Below are positions 9,485 through 19,400 of a stretch of 64,000 bases of DNA, piece by piece. Source of the stretch: CAVZQN01 sp963837395 (GTDB taxonomy: Bacteria; Acidobacteriota; HRBIN11; JAKEFK01). Each line of letters begins with the position of its first letter. Position 1 is the first letter of the stretch. The stretch is from positions 62,001-126,000 of the forward strand of contig CAWINI010000001.1 in the NCBI GenBank assembly GCA_963837395.1. Reading direction: 5' to 3'. The notes under the pieces are model-generated. The model was not told the origin of the DNA and did not search any database. It saw only the letters and a list, made by a program, of their open reading frames with translations. The translations under genes were made by a program, and so were the position numbers.

Positions 9485-11757
9485 ATGTATCTTGGGCTCC
9501 GTGTATTCTTTGTTATCTTTGCGGTTATCCTTACCGCTGAAGGTGCAGAAATTGTAATTCCCAAAATCAACGAGAAACTCTCGATTGATGATTTTGCCGG
9601 AATGAAACCGCGTGCAGACCTGGCTAATAAATTAGCGGTTGTAGAAAACTTCATCCAATCCAGTCCCAAAGATGGCGCACCATCAACCCAGAGAACGGTT
9701 GTTTATCTTGCATACAACGCAAACAACCTGTATGTAATTTTTCTTTGCTTCGATAACGAACCCAAGAAAATTGTTGCCGCATTGACCAAGCGTGAAAATA
9801 TCGGCGATGATGAAGATTGGATTGAGATTTATGTTGATACATATAATGATCAACGCCGAGCATATTGCTTTTCCACAAACGCATTTGGCGTGCAATGGGA
9901 CTCGCGATATTCGGAAGCTATCTCAACCGCAGGTGGAGATGATCTTTCCGGTCATCAACCATCATTTGATGCACTCTGGTATTCCGATGGAAAAATCACC
10001 GACCAGGGATACATCGTATGGATGGAAATTCCATTTAAGAGCATGCGTTTTCCATCAGGGTCCATTCAGGATTGGAAAATTTCTTTCGGACGCAGCATTC
10101 CGCGAAACAATGAATATGTTGCATGGCCGCATGTGAGTCGTGAAATCCAGGGCAGGCTGACACAAGCTTCGGATCTTACTGGCCTGGAAAATATTTCACC
10201 TGGGAAAAATATTCAATTCATTCCTTATACCAGCTTTCGCTCATTCCGATTTTTAGATGTTGATGCATCACCTCCTGAATTTATCACTGACCGAAGTGAT
10301 CCAACCGCAGGCATAGATACGAAATTGGTTTTAAAGGATTCCTCCGTTTTGGATCTAACTTTGAATCCAGATTTCAGTCAGATTGAATCCGATCAACCAC
10401 AGGTTACTGTCAATCAAAGATTCGAAGTTTTCTTTCGCGAAAAAAGACCATTCTTTCTGGAGAACGCTCAGTATTTTGAAACACCGATGAATTTAGTTTT
10501 CACCCGCCGGATTGCAGATCCACAGTATGGTAGCAGACTCACCGGAAAATACGGTCCATATACAATGGGATTTTTGTTCGCAAACGATGAAGCTCCTGGA
10601 AAATTAGCATTGCCAAGTAGTTCTTTCAGTGGTGATGACGCTTACTTCGGAATTGCACGTTTTAGCCGTGATATTTTTTCGCAATCTTCTATCGGTGCGT
10701 TGTTTACCACACGACATTTTGAAAACAGTACCAACACTGTGGGCGGCGCTGATTTTCGACTTCGATTGAATGATCATTGGCAAGCAACCGCGCAGGGAGT
10801 TGGAAGCTGGACAGATCTGCTTGAAGGTTCCTCTTTTACCGGACATGCATTTCAGGCAAACGTTACCAGAACTGGTAATAACTTTGGCACCCAATTTCTT
10901 TATGAAGATCTCTCACCAGAATTTCTGACGCTTTCAGGATTCATTCCACGAACCGATTTCCGCAGCTTTACAAATCAAACACATTATTACTTCAGGCCTG
11001 CAGGAAATTTTTTGGTGGCATGGGTCCGGAATTCGAATTTTTCAATTCCTGGGATTATAACGACACACGGTTGGACGAAACTTATCACCCATCATTTTAT
11101 ATAGAGCTACAGCGACGCACTCACATCAGGCTTCATTATTTCTTTGACAAAGAACGGATCCGCCCGGTGGATTTCGAAGGACTGCAGGAAAACGTAGATT
11201 TTGATACGCCAGGCTGGAGCGTGAATTTCGACACTTCTTATTTCAAACCAGGAACAATTCAGGTTTCTTATGGCCAGAATGAAGGGATCAATTTTGAGCC
11301 GCCTGAAGGTGCTCTTCCCTTTTCCGCTGATCAAACATCATTTAGTGTTGAAATGAGGTTGCGTCCGTTACGAAGATTGCAAATGCGGAATTTTTATATT
11401 TATACCGGATTGAAGTCAAAGGAAGGTCCGGTAATCTTTGATGATCATATTGCGAGTGTAAGGACGAATTATCAATTTACAAAAGCGCTTTCACTTCGAT
11501 TGATCCTGCAATATGAAGCAACAATTGTGAATCCAGATTTGACGTCGCTTGAAGATCGCAGGAATTTGAACGGGGATGTACTCGTTACATATATGGTGAA
11601 TCCATGGACCGCTCTTTATGTTGGCTATAACGGGAACCGGCAGAATCTGGATTTTATTGATACGATTGACCAACCCTCCGTGATCCGCACCCATGGCGAT
11701 TTCATGAACGACGCCAATCAATTCTTCATGAAATTCTCGTATTTACTCCACTTCTAG
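9485..11757 (+). CDS. DUF5916 / CBM9-like outer-membrane protein, split by a frameshift
   Basis: Open frames 9485-11104 and 11020-11757 join into about 757 residues if one G is restored in the G run near 11018, giving LVAWGPEFEFFNSW across the junction. The N-terminal third is a CBM9-like beta-sandwich (VVYLAYNANNLYVIFLCFD..DDEDWIEIYVDTY). The middle carries the hallmark DUF5916 text LTLNPDFSQIESDQPQVTVNQRFE and EKRPFFLENAQYFETP. The remainder is a series of beta strands consistent with an outer-membrane barrel. Family function is unknown, but it is often found with TonB receptors and peptidases, as here. The signal peptide region (MYLGLRVFFVIFAVILTAEGAE) is encoded by a dispersed mini-repeat (9496-9530), and no ribosome site is obvious, so the start is uncertain. 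Confidence 0.75.
9496..9530 (+). repeat. Dispersed mini-repeat inside a signal-peptide region
   Basis: The CTCCGTGTATTCTTTG...CTTTGCGGT stretch matches the CTTCGTG/CTTTGTG mini-repeat family found between genes elsewhere in the window. Here it lies in the first 15 codons of the DUF5916 gene, where its T-rich codons encode hydrophobic residues. Confidence 0.45.
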
Positions 11758-11767
11758 CTTCGGGAGC

Positions 11768-11812
11768 GCAGACTTTAGTCTGCATTGGGTACCGCGGACT
11801 TTAGTTCGCTCC
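11768..11812. repeat. Two-hairpin dispersed repeat unit
   Basis: GCAGACT-TT-AGTCTGC (11768-11783) and GCGGACT-TT-AGTTCGC followed by TCC (11794-11812) are joined by ATTGGGTACC. The preceding GGAGCGC and the layout recur at 14571-14619, so the functional unit seems to be two hairpins with a short linker. It lies between the DUF5916 gene and the M23 peptidase gene. Confidence 0.85.
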
Positions 11813-11865
11813 TTGCCAATCTCAACTTCAATCCTTACTATAATTCTTCGGATTTTTGTCTCACA

Positions 11866-12471
11866 ATGTACTATCGGACCCGCAACCGTCTAACCTCCTT
11901 CTTTTTGCTTTTATCTTCAGCAGCATTCACCATCTGGCTCTTCCATGACACCATTTCGATGATCCGATTAGTTTTTCAGGAAGCGCCGGAGATGTTACGC
12001 GTACCAGTTGCTGGAATCTCACCAAATCAACTTCGTGATACATGGGGTGCGCCACGCGGTGAAGGACGTCACCATCAAGGGATCGATATCTTTGCACCAA
12101 AAGGTACGCCTGTAATTTCAACCACACCTGGCATTGTGCAGCGCATCGGACAAAATCAGTTAGGTGGGAATTGTGTCTGGATTCTTGGTCCTGGCGGACA
12201 AGTTCATTACTATGCCCATCTTGATCACTTTGCCGATATTCAACAGAATCAAAAAATCGAACCAGGCGATGTGATCGGTTATGTTGGAAATTCAGGGAAT
12301 GCGAAAACTACACCATCACATCTTCACTACTGCATCTATACTTTTTTCGGTCAAGCAGTAAATCCATTTCCACTTCTGCATCGAACTTCCGTGGTCAGTA
12401 TGCAATTCGTTCCTTCGTCTTTTTTGCCGCTGATGCTTCTACTTTTGCTTTTCAAATCACCCTGTAAATAA
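11866..12471 (+). CDS. M23-family (LytM-type) peptidase, membrane-anchored
   Basis: The product of about 201 residues has an N-terminal hydrophobic segment (LTSFFLLLSSAAFTIWLF) acting as a signal anchor. The peptidase domain follows, with a zinc-ligand pair in GEGRHHQGIDIFAPKGTPV (His-x3-Asp), YYAHLDHF and SHLHY (HxH). These are the LytM/M23 ligands, so it is predicted to cut peptidoglycan cross-bridges in the periplasm. The C-terminus adds a short hydrophobic tail. I prefer ATG 11866, because codons further upstream run through a dispersed repeat. M23 domains are often non-catalytic activators, but all ligands appear intact here. Confidence 0.85.
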   Translation: MYYRTRNRLTSFFLLLSSAAFTIWLFHDTISMIRLVFQEAPEMLRVPVAGISPNQLRDTWGAPRGEGRHHQGIDIFAPKGTPVISTTPGIVQRIGQNQLGGNCVWILGPGGQVHYYAHLDHFADIQQNQKIEPGDVIGYVGNSGNAKTTPSHLHYCIYTFFGQAVNPFPLLHRTSVVSMQFVPSSFLPLMLLLLLFKSPCK

Positions 12472-12555
12472 CTACGGACCATTTTCTCCACAGTGGATGT
12501 AGAGAAACTCCTCATGTTTTTTCGCGAATGCAAATCTTGTTCGCCGAAAAGAAGT

Positions 12556-12571
12556 CGGCATAAAGGTTGCT
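12556..12571 (+). promoter_or_regulatory. Candidate sigma-54 (-24/-12) promoter
   Basis: CGGCATAAAGGTTGCT fits TGGCAC-N5-TTGCW with GG and GC separated by exactly 10 bases, 27 bp before the start codon of the small secreted protein at 12599. A TTTTC-N6-GCAAA half-match lies upstream at 12519-12534. It is less certain than the three sites at 53.8-58.8 kb because it departs from consensus at two positions. Confidence 0.45.
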
Positions 12572-12598
12572 TCAACCTGGAGCATGATGGAGGAATCT

Positions 12599-12916
12599 AT
12601 GAAACGTTCGATTTTGATTCAAGTAGCAGCGCTATTCGTGATATTCGTAACAGCTTCTGTTGTTTTAGCATACGGTTCACATACTTTCACAGGAAAGATT
12701 GTGAGTGTCGATCCTAAAGAACAGACTGTTGTTGTGAAAGCAACTAGCGGTGAAAAAACTTTTCACATGGAAAAATCAACGTCAATCAACGTTGGTACTT
12801 CGACGAAACTTGATCAGTTGACTGCAGGGCAAGATGTAACGATTTCCTATTCGACGTCGGGATCAAAGAACATGGCTAAGAGTATTAAAGCAATGGCTGC
12901 TCCCGCGACGAAATGA
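12599..12916 (+). CDS. Small secreted protein, paralogue 1 (DUF5666-like)
   Basis: This 105-residue protein starts at ATG 12599, with a GGAGGA ribosome site about 7 bases upstream. The signal peptide (MKRSILIQVAALFVIFVTASVVLA) precedes a small beta-rich domain: HTFTGKIVSVDPKEQTVVVK, then a second half ending LTAGQDVTISY. That pattern (GxIxxVDxxxxTxxV ... LxxGxxVxV) resembles DUF5666 or OB-like small exported domains. Its neighbour at 13078 is a clear paralogue with the same leader MKRS, the same HTFsGKI motif and the same GEDVTI(S/T)Y ending, so the pair arose by tandem duplication. The function is unknown. A sigma-54-like promoter precedes it. Confidence 0.75.
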   Translation: MKRSILIQVAALFVIFVTASVVLAYGSHTFTGKIVSVDPKEQTVVVKATSGEKTFHMEKSTSINVGTSTKLDQLTAGQDVTISYSTSGSKNMAKSIKAMAAPATK

Positions 12917-12945
12917 CTGAGCTGAATTGGCATTTGTTCGCTTCT

Positions 12946-12957
12946 CGCTTTAAAGCG
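12946..12957. terminator. Short perfect palindrome after the gene
   Basis: CGCTTTAAAGCG is a perfect 12-base palindrome 30 bp after the stop of the first paralogue. It could be part of a transcript end, but it lacks a loop and T-run. Confidence 0.25.
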
Positions 12958-13000
12958 CGATAGCGCAGCATCTCTCACCCATTGCATCCAAGGTCAAATT

Positions 13001-13025
13001 GGGGCACTTCACAATGAGGTGCCCC
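13001..13025. terminator. Strong stem-loop between the tandem paralogues
   Basis: GGGGCACTTCA and TGAGGTGCCCC pair over 11 bp (one G-T pair) around a CAA loop. The structure lies 52 bp before the second paralogue. With no T-tract it could equally be a 5'-leader structure or an attenuator for that gene. Confidence 0.5.
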
Positions 13026-13077
13026 ATATACCAAAGAAAACTCCAGGAGAAAAATTTGCGAATTTATGGAGGAAGTT

Positions 13078-13401
13078 ATGAAACGTTCAATGGTATTTGG
13101 TCTTGCAATGGTGTTTGTGATGTTAGTGTGCGGAACCACGATTTTTGCTTTGTCAGAACATACTTTTTCGGGAAAGATCATGATGGTCGATCCGAAATTG
13201 AAAATCATGGTTGTTAAAGACAATAACAACGATGAAATGACTTTTCGTGTTCAAAAACAAACTGAAATCCTAATTGGTGGTGAACCAAAATTACTTGGTG
13301 AACTACATAAAGGCGAAGATGTAACGATCACTTATGCGATGGCAGGTGATCAACATGTTGCCAGGAATGCGAAGGTGACGCCATCAAGTTCACAATCATA
13401 A
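13078..13401 (+). CDS. Small secreted protein, paralogue 2 (DUF5666-like)
   Basis: This 107-residue exported protein begins at ATG 13078, behind the GGAGG of TATGGAGGAAGTT. The signal peptide (MKRSMVFGLAMVFVMLVCGTTIFA) is followed by EHTFSGKIMMVDPKLKIMVVKD and, at the end, LHKGEDVTITYAM. The alignment with the upstream protein is nearly gapless, so both should have the same fold. Charged residues differ (NNNDE loop, RVQKQ), suggesting divergence after duplication. No catalytic residues are visible. No sigma-54 promoter was found in front of this copy; the stem-loop at 13001 lies there instead. Confidence 0.75.
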   Translation: MKRSMVFGLAMVFVMLVCGTTIFALSEHTFSGKIMMVDPKLKIMVVKDNNNDEMTFRVQKQTEILIGGEPKLLGELHKGEDVTITYAMAGDQHVARNAKVTPSSSQS

Positions 13402-13416
13402 TTTTGAACAGAGAGA

Positions 13417-13562
13417 TGGAGCGCGGTCAAAAGTCTGCATCAGGGTAGGGTTCTGGGAGAAGCGGTCTAATTCCGCGGCACCTGATGCGGACTAACGTCC
13501 GCGCTCCATATTAAATGCCGACTGAAGTCCGCAATTCCCAATTCAGACTAGGTCTGCGCTGC
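13417..13562. repeat. Composite palindromic repeat with a large hairpin
   Basis: ATGGAGCGCGG..AAGTCTGCATCAGG (from 13417) pairs with CCTGATGCGGACT..CCGCGCTCCAT (ending 13509), a near-30-bp stem with only a few mismatches. It is followed by GCCGACTGAAGTCCGC and CAGACTAGGTCTGC units up to 13562. This is the largest cluster of the GGAGCGC/GCGGACT repeat family in the window. It fills most of the 13402-13592 gap. Confidence 0.8.
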
Positions 13563-13592
13563 CAGTAATATATCCATAATACCAATATTTGC

Positions 13593-14503
13593 TCAGTGCT
13601 TCTCATTTCCTTCTGATGCTAAACGAATTTCTTCCAGCGATTCATCTGAAATAATTGGAAATACTTTCGGCTTTGAGCCTTTTGGAAAATGCTGAATAAG
13701 GAAGCTATCCGTGATTATGAATTCACGGGAGCTCAACCCACGTTCCCATCCTTTTCTTCGTGCATCGCGCAATTCAATTGCAGTAGCAGAAATTCCAACT
13801 GAAACCAACGTGGTGCGGGCCATTGCAAGAAATCGGGCCATCGTGAAACTACAGTGATCAGAGTGTCAGGATCCGGTTCCGGCTGCGATTCAAGAACTTT
13901 TGGCACAGATCGGGAATGTAAGAACATACATGAAACTTCAGGAGGCAATACTGGCCGAATTTCTTCCGCGCTATCATAAAGTGCAACACAAAATGCTCCT
14001 AGCAATGTTTTCTCATTTGCACAATCCTCAATGCTGGCACCGATAACTTTTTTGGAGGTCGTGTTACTAACCTCAGTGATTAATATTTTGCGCAATTCAA
14101 CATCTGGCTCAATCACAACGATGTGGTCCGGAGGCTGCAACGAAAACCATCGTGAAATTCGCGATTGAATTTCTTGCAAACTGAAACCACGATCACGCAC
14201 AACTTTGAAGAATGTGGAAATCAGATGATCAAGATCTGTAGTGGAATCGATTTTCGTTTCCTTATTTAGCGCGTGAACATAGTAACCGCTGCCCTGCCGC
14301 CATTCAGCCCAACCGCGGCGCACCAACTCACGATACGCTGCGCGAACTGTATTGGGATGAATTTGAAAACGGCGTCCTAGTTCACCGGTGCTTGGGAGTT
14401 GTTCACCGGGAACTAAATCTGCGCTGACCATCCCAAGAATTAGCTGAGTGATCAGTTGCTCATGAAGCGGCACATCGCTGCTTTTGGATAGCCAGAGTTT
14501 CAT
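13593..14503 (-). CDS. GntR-family transcriptional regulator, split by a frameshift
   Basis: The N-terminal frame (13733-14503) encodes a classic GntR winged helix: PLHEQLITQLILGMVSADLVPGEQLPS, then HPNTVRAAYRELVRRGW at residues about 40-65. The C-terminal frame (13593-13841) continues the same protein (ARFLAMARTTLVSVGISATAIELRDARRKGW). One base is missing near 13827, where TTCTTG-CAATGG should read as FL-x-MARTT. Restored length is about 303 residues. The C-terminal half is an effector-type domain that I cannot assign, although it ends in the same style (VFPIISDESLEEIR) as other GntR proteins of this size. The divergent neighbour is the fatty-acid desaturase at 14633, a possible target. The base loss may be a sequencing error. 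Confidence 0.75.
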
Positions 14504-14530
14504 TGTGACAGTTCAAAAACTATAACAGTC

Positions 14531-14551
14531 CAACCACAAAGGCGCAAAGAG
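14531..14551 (-). repeat. Dispersed mini-repeat (reverse orientation)
   Basis: CAACCACAAAGGCGCAAAGAG is the complement of the CTCTTTGCGCCTTTGTGG form of the dispersed mini-repeat. It sits between the GntR gene and the two-hairpin unit at 14571. Confidence 0.45.
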
Positions 14552-14570
14552 GTTGCGTACTCTTCATTAT

Positions 14571-14619
14571 GGAGCGCAGGCCTCTGGCCTGCATTACGGG
14601 CCGCGGGCTTCCAGCCCGC
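14571..14619. repeat. Two-hairpin dispersed repeat unit
   Basis: GGAGCGC is followed by GCAGGCC-TCT-GGCCTGC-like (14576-14592), a linker ATTACGGGCC and GCGGGCT-TCC-AGCCCGC (14603-14619). The arrangement copies the unit at 11768-11812 with different stem bases, so pairing is conserved while sequence changes. It ends 13 bp before the desaturase start. Confidence 0.85.
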
Positions 14620-14632
14620 TAGTGAGGTGAAC

Positions 14633-15478
14633 ATGAGCTTGGTAAAATCACAAGATCGCAATCGATCAATCGTTGTTAGCAGAATAACCATTTGCATCGC
14701 AGTGTTCGGCGCTTTGGCCACATACTTCTGGCATCCAGCTGGCGCTTTATTGGTTGCGCTCGACATTTTAGTGCGAAGTTATTTCCATTTTGTGGCTGGT
14801 GCGATGGCGCATGAAGGCGTTCACGGACATCTTGGAAACACAAAATCATCAAATCGTTGGTGGAGTCGATTCGCTCTGATTCCTACCACCGTTCCGGAGG
14901 TCACTTTTCGCAAAACGCACATTCAACATCATGCCGCTACAAATGTTCCGGACGAAGATCCTGATGAATTCCTGAACACCAAACGCTCCTGGGAAATTCC
15001 ATTTCGCGCTATCATGATGCCGCATCACTGGCTGATGTGGCTGTTAAAAAGAAAACGATTTACTTCGCGCGATCAAATGGAATACGGAGTTACTTACATC
15101 GCACTCGTTGTAATTTATGGAACGATTGCAATGTTTGTTGGAGTTGAACGCGTGTTGTTGGGCTTGATCCCTGCGGCAATTCTGCATTCATTGTTCCTGT
15201 GGTACTTCTTCGCAATCAAAACGCATGAAGGTTATCACCTGGGAATGGCTGCAAAACGATCCCATAACTACTACGGCAAACTTCTGTACTGGCTCACCTT
15301 CGGACTTTCAATGCACAGAACACATCACATGAAACCGCAGTTAGCTTGGCTGCAAATGGCAAACGAAGTTGAGTCAGGATCGTTGATTCAGCGACTTCGA
15401 TTCGCACGTCAGATTTTGGAAACCGGACTAAAGTCAGCGCTCCATATTGCGGGTCATCAAAAAACTAATTCCAAATAG
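14633..15478 (+). CDS. Membrane fatty-acid desaturase-type di-iron enzyme
   Basis: This 281-residue membrane protein has the three histidine boxes of the fatty-acid desaturase superfamily: HEGVH (about residue 57), HIQHH (about 98) and HRTHH (about 225). Four hydrophobic segments surround them. These boxes hold two irons that activate O2 to desaturate or hydroxylate lipid chains at the membrane. Start ATG 14633 has GAGGTG 5 bases upstream. The substrate (acyl chain, sphingoid or carotenoid) is not decidable. The last about 20 residues (TGLKSALHIAGHQKTNSK) run through a dispersed palindromic repeat and overlap the convergent gene by 45 bp, so the original C-terminus was probably shorter or different. 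Confidence 0.85.
   Translation: MSLVKSQDRNRSIVVSRITICIAVFGALATYFWHPAGALLVALDILVRSYFHFVAGAMAHEGVHGHLGNTKSSNRWWSRFALIPTTVPEVTFRKTHIQHHAATNVPDEDPDEFLNTKRSWEIPFRAIMMPHHWLMWLLKRKRFTSRDQMEYGVTYIALVVIYGTIAMFVGVERVLLGLIPAAILHSLFLWYFFAIKTHEGYHLGMAAKRSHNYYGKLLYWLTFGLSMHRTHHMKPQLAWLQMANEVESGSLIQRLRFARQILETGLKSALHIAGHQKTNSK
15425..15446. repeat. Palindromic repeat inside two overlapping gene ends
   Basis: CGGACTAAAGTCAGCGCTCC is a member of the GCGGACT..AGTCCGC-GCTCC family. It codes for C-terminal residues of the desaturase on the plus strand and gives the TGA stop (15434-15436) of the minus-strand membrane protein. Confidence 0.65.
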
Positions 15479-15808
15479 AATCACCAAAATCAAATCGACA
15501 GAACTTGCGGCTAAAACAATTGGTGCGAGTCGGCCTTGAAGGTACAGCACAAAACATGCGATTCCAAAGGAAAGTTTTCCAAGCATACCGATGACCATGA
15601 TTGGACGATATCGAATCGGATCCGTTCCAATCAACAAGTAAACCAATTGCCATGCAAGTGTCACACCGATGAATCCATAGAAGTGTTCAGGATGAGTTAA
15701 TGCCGGAGGAAGATCGTGCGCGAATTTATCTTCCATGAAGTACTGAGGCACCAGTACGATGACTCCGTAAATTCCAGCAATTGTGAATACCCATCGCGCA
15801 AACTTCAT
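15434..15808 (-). CDS. Small four-helix integral membrane protein
   Basis: The 124-residue product has four hydrophobic stretches (FTIAGIYGVIVLVPQYF, FYGFIGVTLAWQLVYLLI, IMVIGMLGKLSFGIACFVLYL and VDLILVILFGISFLM). Short polar loops contain HPEHFYGF and GTDPIRYRP. I recognise the general type as an uncharacterised membrane protein seen in acidobacteria-like genomes, but I cannot name a family. It is followed on the same strand by a small exported protein gene upstream at 15826, with 17 bp between them, so the two are probably co-transcribed. Its stop lies inside a dispersed palindrome. Confidence 0.6.
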   Translation of the reverse strand: MKFARWVFTIAGIYGVIVLVPQYFMEDKFAHDLPPALTHPEHFYGFIGVTLAWQLVYLLIGTDPIRYRPIMVIGMLGKLSFGIACFVLYLQGRLAPIVLAASSVDLILVILFGISFLMTRNMER

Positions 15809-15825
15809 TACCGAACTCTTAGGAA

Positions 15826-16209
15826 TTACTCATGCAAAGATATTTTTGCTTCCGATCGAGCAATTTCAATATTTGAATTGTAAACAGCAGCTCTATATTC
15901 AGCCAAGGCTCCTTTCTCATCAACCGAAACTGAAAACTTAAAGTGAACTCCATCTTTTGAATCGCCCGCGGTGGTTTCTGCTGGCTGGCCTGCTCGAAAT
16001 CGTATCATGGGTGCCGCAACAACTTTGCCTGAAGATAATTCGGATATGACAAACTTTGCCTGGAAAACTCCAGGATTTGTGGCCTCAGGATTAATTGAAA
16101 CATCAAAGCCGTAATTCGAAGGAACTGTCTCTGCATTCATGAGACTGTAGGATGTTAAAAACGTTAAAGCAAGAATACTCAGCAAAAGGATCGTCTTTGT
16201 TAACTTCAT
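15826..16209 (-). CDS. Small exported protein of unknown function
   Basis: This protein of about 127 residues starts at the ATG ending at 16209, placed by the GGAGG in GTTGGAGGCAAA. A signal peptide (MKLTKTILLLSILALTFLTSYSLMNA) precedes a beta-rich domain with FDVSINPEATNPGVFQAKF, GKVVAAPMIRFRAGQPAE and VHFKFSVSVDEKG. The GKVV..P....AGQPAE stretch resembles segments of secretin-like and antirepressor-linked exported domains that sample a 'range of methods' fold, but the similarity is weak. It is upstream of the four-helix membrane protein in the same direction. A conserved double-dyad element lies about 105 bp before it. Confidence 0.5.
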   Translation of the reverse strand: MKLTKTILLLSILALTFLTSYSLMNAETVPSNYGFDVSINPEATNPGVFQAKFVISELSSGKVVAAPMIRFRAGQPAETTAGDSKDGVHFKFSVSVDEKGALAEYRAAVYNSNIEIARSEAKISLHE

Positions 16210-16313
16210 TTTGCCTCCAACTTCATGGGAAAGATAATACAACAGTGCTTAACAATAATCCGAAATTGTTCTGACGATTGAGGGAAAACCAAAAAAGCAG
16301 GACTCCCATACCA

Positions 16314-16347
16314 TTTCAAATGGTGAAACAATATTTCATGTTGTGAA
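16314..16347. promoter_or_regulatory. Double-dyad operator, copy 1 (TTTCA-N5-TGAAA twice, 20 bp apart)
   Basis: TTTCA(16314)-N5-TGAAA and TTTCA(16334)-N5-TGAAG form two dyads whose starts are exactly 20 bp apart. The same four half-sites with the same spacing occur at 42549. The element lies between the divergent genes at 16209(-) and 16468(+). The 20-bp phasing (two helical turns) suggests cooperative binding of two dimers. Confidence 0.6.
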
Positions 16348-16467
16348 GCGATCGATGAGCTTCTTTGCGTATTTCAAGAAATTTTCTGCCGCCCGAACAA
16401 GACTGAGGTCGCCTTAAGATTGTTGTTCTAATTGACTAAAATATCAATCCAACGATAATCGAAATAA

Positions 16468-19400
16468 ATGAAGACGAAAAGCAATCGAATAGTTGTGTAT
16501 TCATTTCTCTTTGTTCTTCTTCTGGGCGCGCTTTACTGGAAATATTTTCCAAAGGAGAAACCTGCTCCCTCTCCAGTTGTATTTGTTTTGCCCACTATAG
16601 AAGAAGTTGAAAATTATTATCGCCTGCGTCCAGATCGCCGGTTCCTTCTTGCAATCACGGAAATCGACAGGTTTTCAAAGAACAATCCAGTTCAAGAACC
16701 GGAAGTTACCTTCAAAAATGGAAGATGGATAGTTCGCTACAAACAACGCGAAATCGGAACTTTACCGGAAATACCAGGTTTTCTTGATCTAATGCCAATA
16801 CTAATATCATTCGCCAAACAATCAGGAACGGAAAAGGCAATTCCAAATTCCAGTTTAAAGGAAATGCAAGCAATACAATCTGCATTAAATGAATTCGATG
16901 GAATGACAGCATTAAAGGAAGTCGATCAGATTTGGGAAAAAAATGGCGCAAACCTCTCGCTTGTGCCTTGGGCTGCTAGGGCTCTAACGATTATGGAGTT
17001 GTTAACCCTTGATGATCTTTCGGTTTCAGATTCGATTGCCGCGCGCGCTCTTGCAATGACGGCCATTTCTATCTCTATTTCAAAGGAAAACATGGCTGCA
17101 GAACAATGCCTGTTAGCCTCAGATTTTCATTATTTTTCTGATGCAAAACAGCTTGCCCTATTATTACCAGAAGAAGACCCTGTTCGTATGTTTGCTTTAA
17201 GAAATCGTAAAGCATTGGACTTTGCGGCGACTGAACGGAAATCTCGTTCTGCAGCTTATCTGCGCCTCTTATTGGATAGTTACCAAAAATCGGCAGATTT
17301 TGATCGGGTATATGAAAAATATTTTGGAAATCTTTCATCACTACCATTGATGGGCGCTGCGGCAAAAGTTCGTTCATTCGAACAAAGCGTGATGCTGGGA
17401 AAAAGTTTGATGTATAGGAGCCTGCAAGAGTGTCCAATCCGAAACAAACAATACAAATTCGAACAGTAGTTCAAAAGAATACAGGGAGGAATCGAATCCA
17501 GAATCAGTAGCTGAACAAACTCGTTTGTTTGAAGAAGCACTGCGAGATCATGCAAAGGTGAACAGAGGCGTGTTCCTTGATAATGAATTGTATGATGCCT
17601 ACTATCGGGCCTTTTTTTATTCCGGGCTTTACACTGAAGGCTCTTTTTACAAAGATCGTCTTTCTTCTGTGGAGGCTACAACCCAATTTGCATCTGATCT
17701 AGCCGATTTTAAATCCGGAATTCCTGCAGAATTCAAAAGATGGTATACGCATCTCGCATTATTCAAAAAAGGTTCAAAATCCATACCTCTTTTGCAACAG
17801 GACCTCGAACAACTGAAAACATTGGGTTACTCTCCGTTATTCGATATTTTGTGGACACTATCTCATGTAATAGATTCTGTGAACCCCCGATGGCGACCAT
17901 CGCTCAAGGCGATTAACAAACGCCTCGATTCTCGTCCCGAAATAAGAGGAAGATATTCCTGGTACATTCATCAAAAGCTTCTCGATTTGAAGTTGACCGA
18001 AAAACTTTGCAAAAACATTGCTAGAAACGGCAATCTTGTAGCAGATTATTCAGGAGTATGCACCAGACTGCTCGATGATAAAGATGAACTGAGAAAAGTA
18101 ATTCATGACTCTACTATTCCAGTTCAAGATAGAGCCGATGCTTTCTACAATTTCCAATTTATAGATGATGTCTCACCCGAAGAAATTTTGTCTGAATTTA
18201 AGAAGCTACTCCTTGAGGAGCCTGATAACTGGAAAATAAGAAGTGAATACGTGATGTACCTGAAGTGGAAAAAACGTTACAAAGATGCAGCGGAAGTAAT
18301 TCTTGACTGGCTGAAGACACATTCTAGTTCTGAAGGTTTTGATTACATTAATGCACATGCCAACCTCGGTGAGATCTACTATAAGGACAAAAAATATTTA
18401 AAGGCTTGGGAAGCAGTAGAACCTGTCGTTTCTAGTTGGCAACAATACTCAATGCAGCAAGGAGCATTCATCAGGGATGCGCTTGGTGATAAAGAGGGTG
18501 CTCTTCAACTGGCCAGAGCTGCAGCAGAAAGATATCCTGACGGAATAGATTCTACATCTGACCTAATGCAAATTATGTGGAACAATAGCATGAACCGCGA
18601 AGCTGTTTCCGTTCTTGAATCTTACCGCTATAAACTTCGAGCAAAGGACTGGTGCGATACTATCGCGACCAAATTTGCGAAAGTTTTTAAAGATCGGCCT
18701 TTGGAAGACACATTAAGTGCATTTAATGATCTTACTTCCAGCAAAAGGATAGAAAAACAATATATAGGTTGTATTCCATGGAGGATTTCATTTTATGGCA
18801 AAAATGAAGCCGCCTACAAAATGTTATTAGAAAAAAACAATAATAAATTTACGGAATGGGGTGATTTGACAAATGCCTATAGCCAACTCGAACTCTACAA
18901 AGGCGAAAAAGAAGCTGCACAATGGTTGAATTCGCAAGCGTATCCCAGGAAAGAAGCATTTTTTAGTGTTGTTGCTTATCGTGAAAGGGCATATGGAATA
19001 TTGTGGAATGTCATAAGTCCATCGCAAACGAACAATCCTACGCTTGTATGGCTGATGCGTGCCACTCATCTCCTGACAGAAAAAGGGAAAAATGATAACC
19101 GTTGGAAAATGCTTCGAGATTACTACGCTTCTGCGGAAGCGGAAAAATATGTCAAAGAACATCCTCAAACCAGAGCTAGTTTTGAAATCGGAAGATATCT
19201 AGTTGATTTAACTTCAATCCAACAAGCTCTATCCGCGATAAAAGATCAAAAAACTTTCATTAAAGCAGCCTATTTTTTAGGGTGTAAGGCGTCAGCAAAC
19301 TTAAAGTTTGAGGAAGCTGCTGACTGGTACAATCTCGCTGAAGAAATCCGCCAGGATACAACTATTGATGATGTCATGGCGCATGATGTGCTGGATGGAT

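Noticed and set aside
11794..11812. GG-N10-GC in GCGGACTTTAGTTCGC looks like a sigma-54 promoter
   Set aside because: It is part of a dispersed palindrome and lacks TGGCA and TTGC; the spacing arises from the hairpin.
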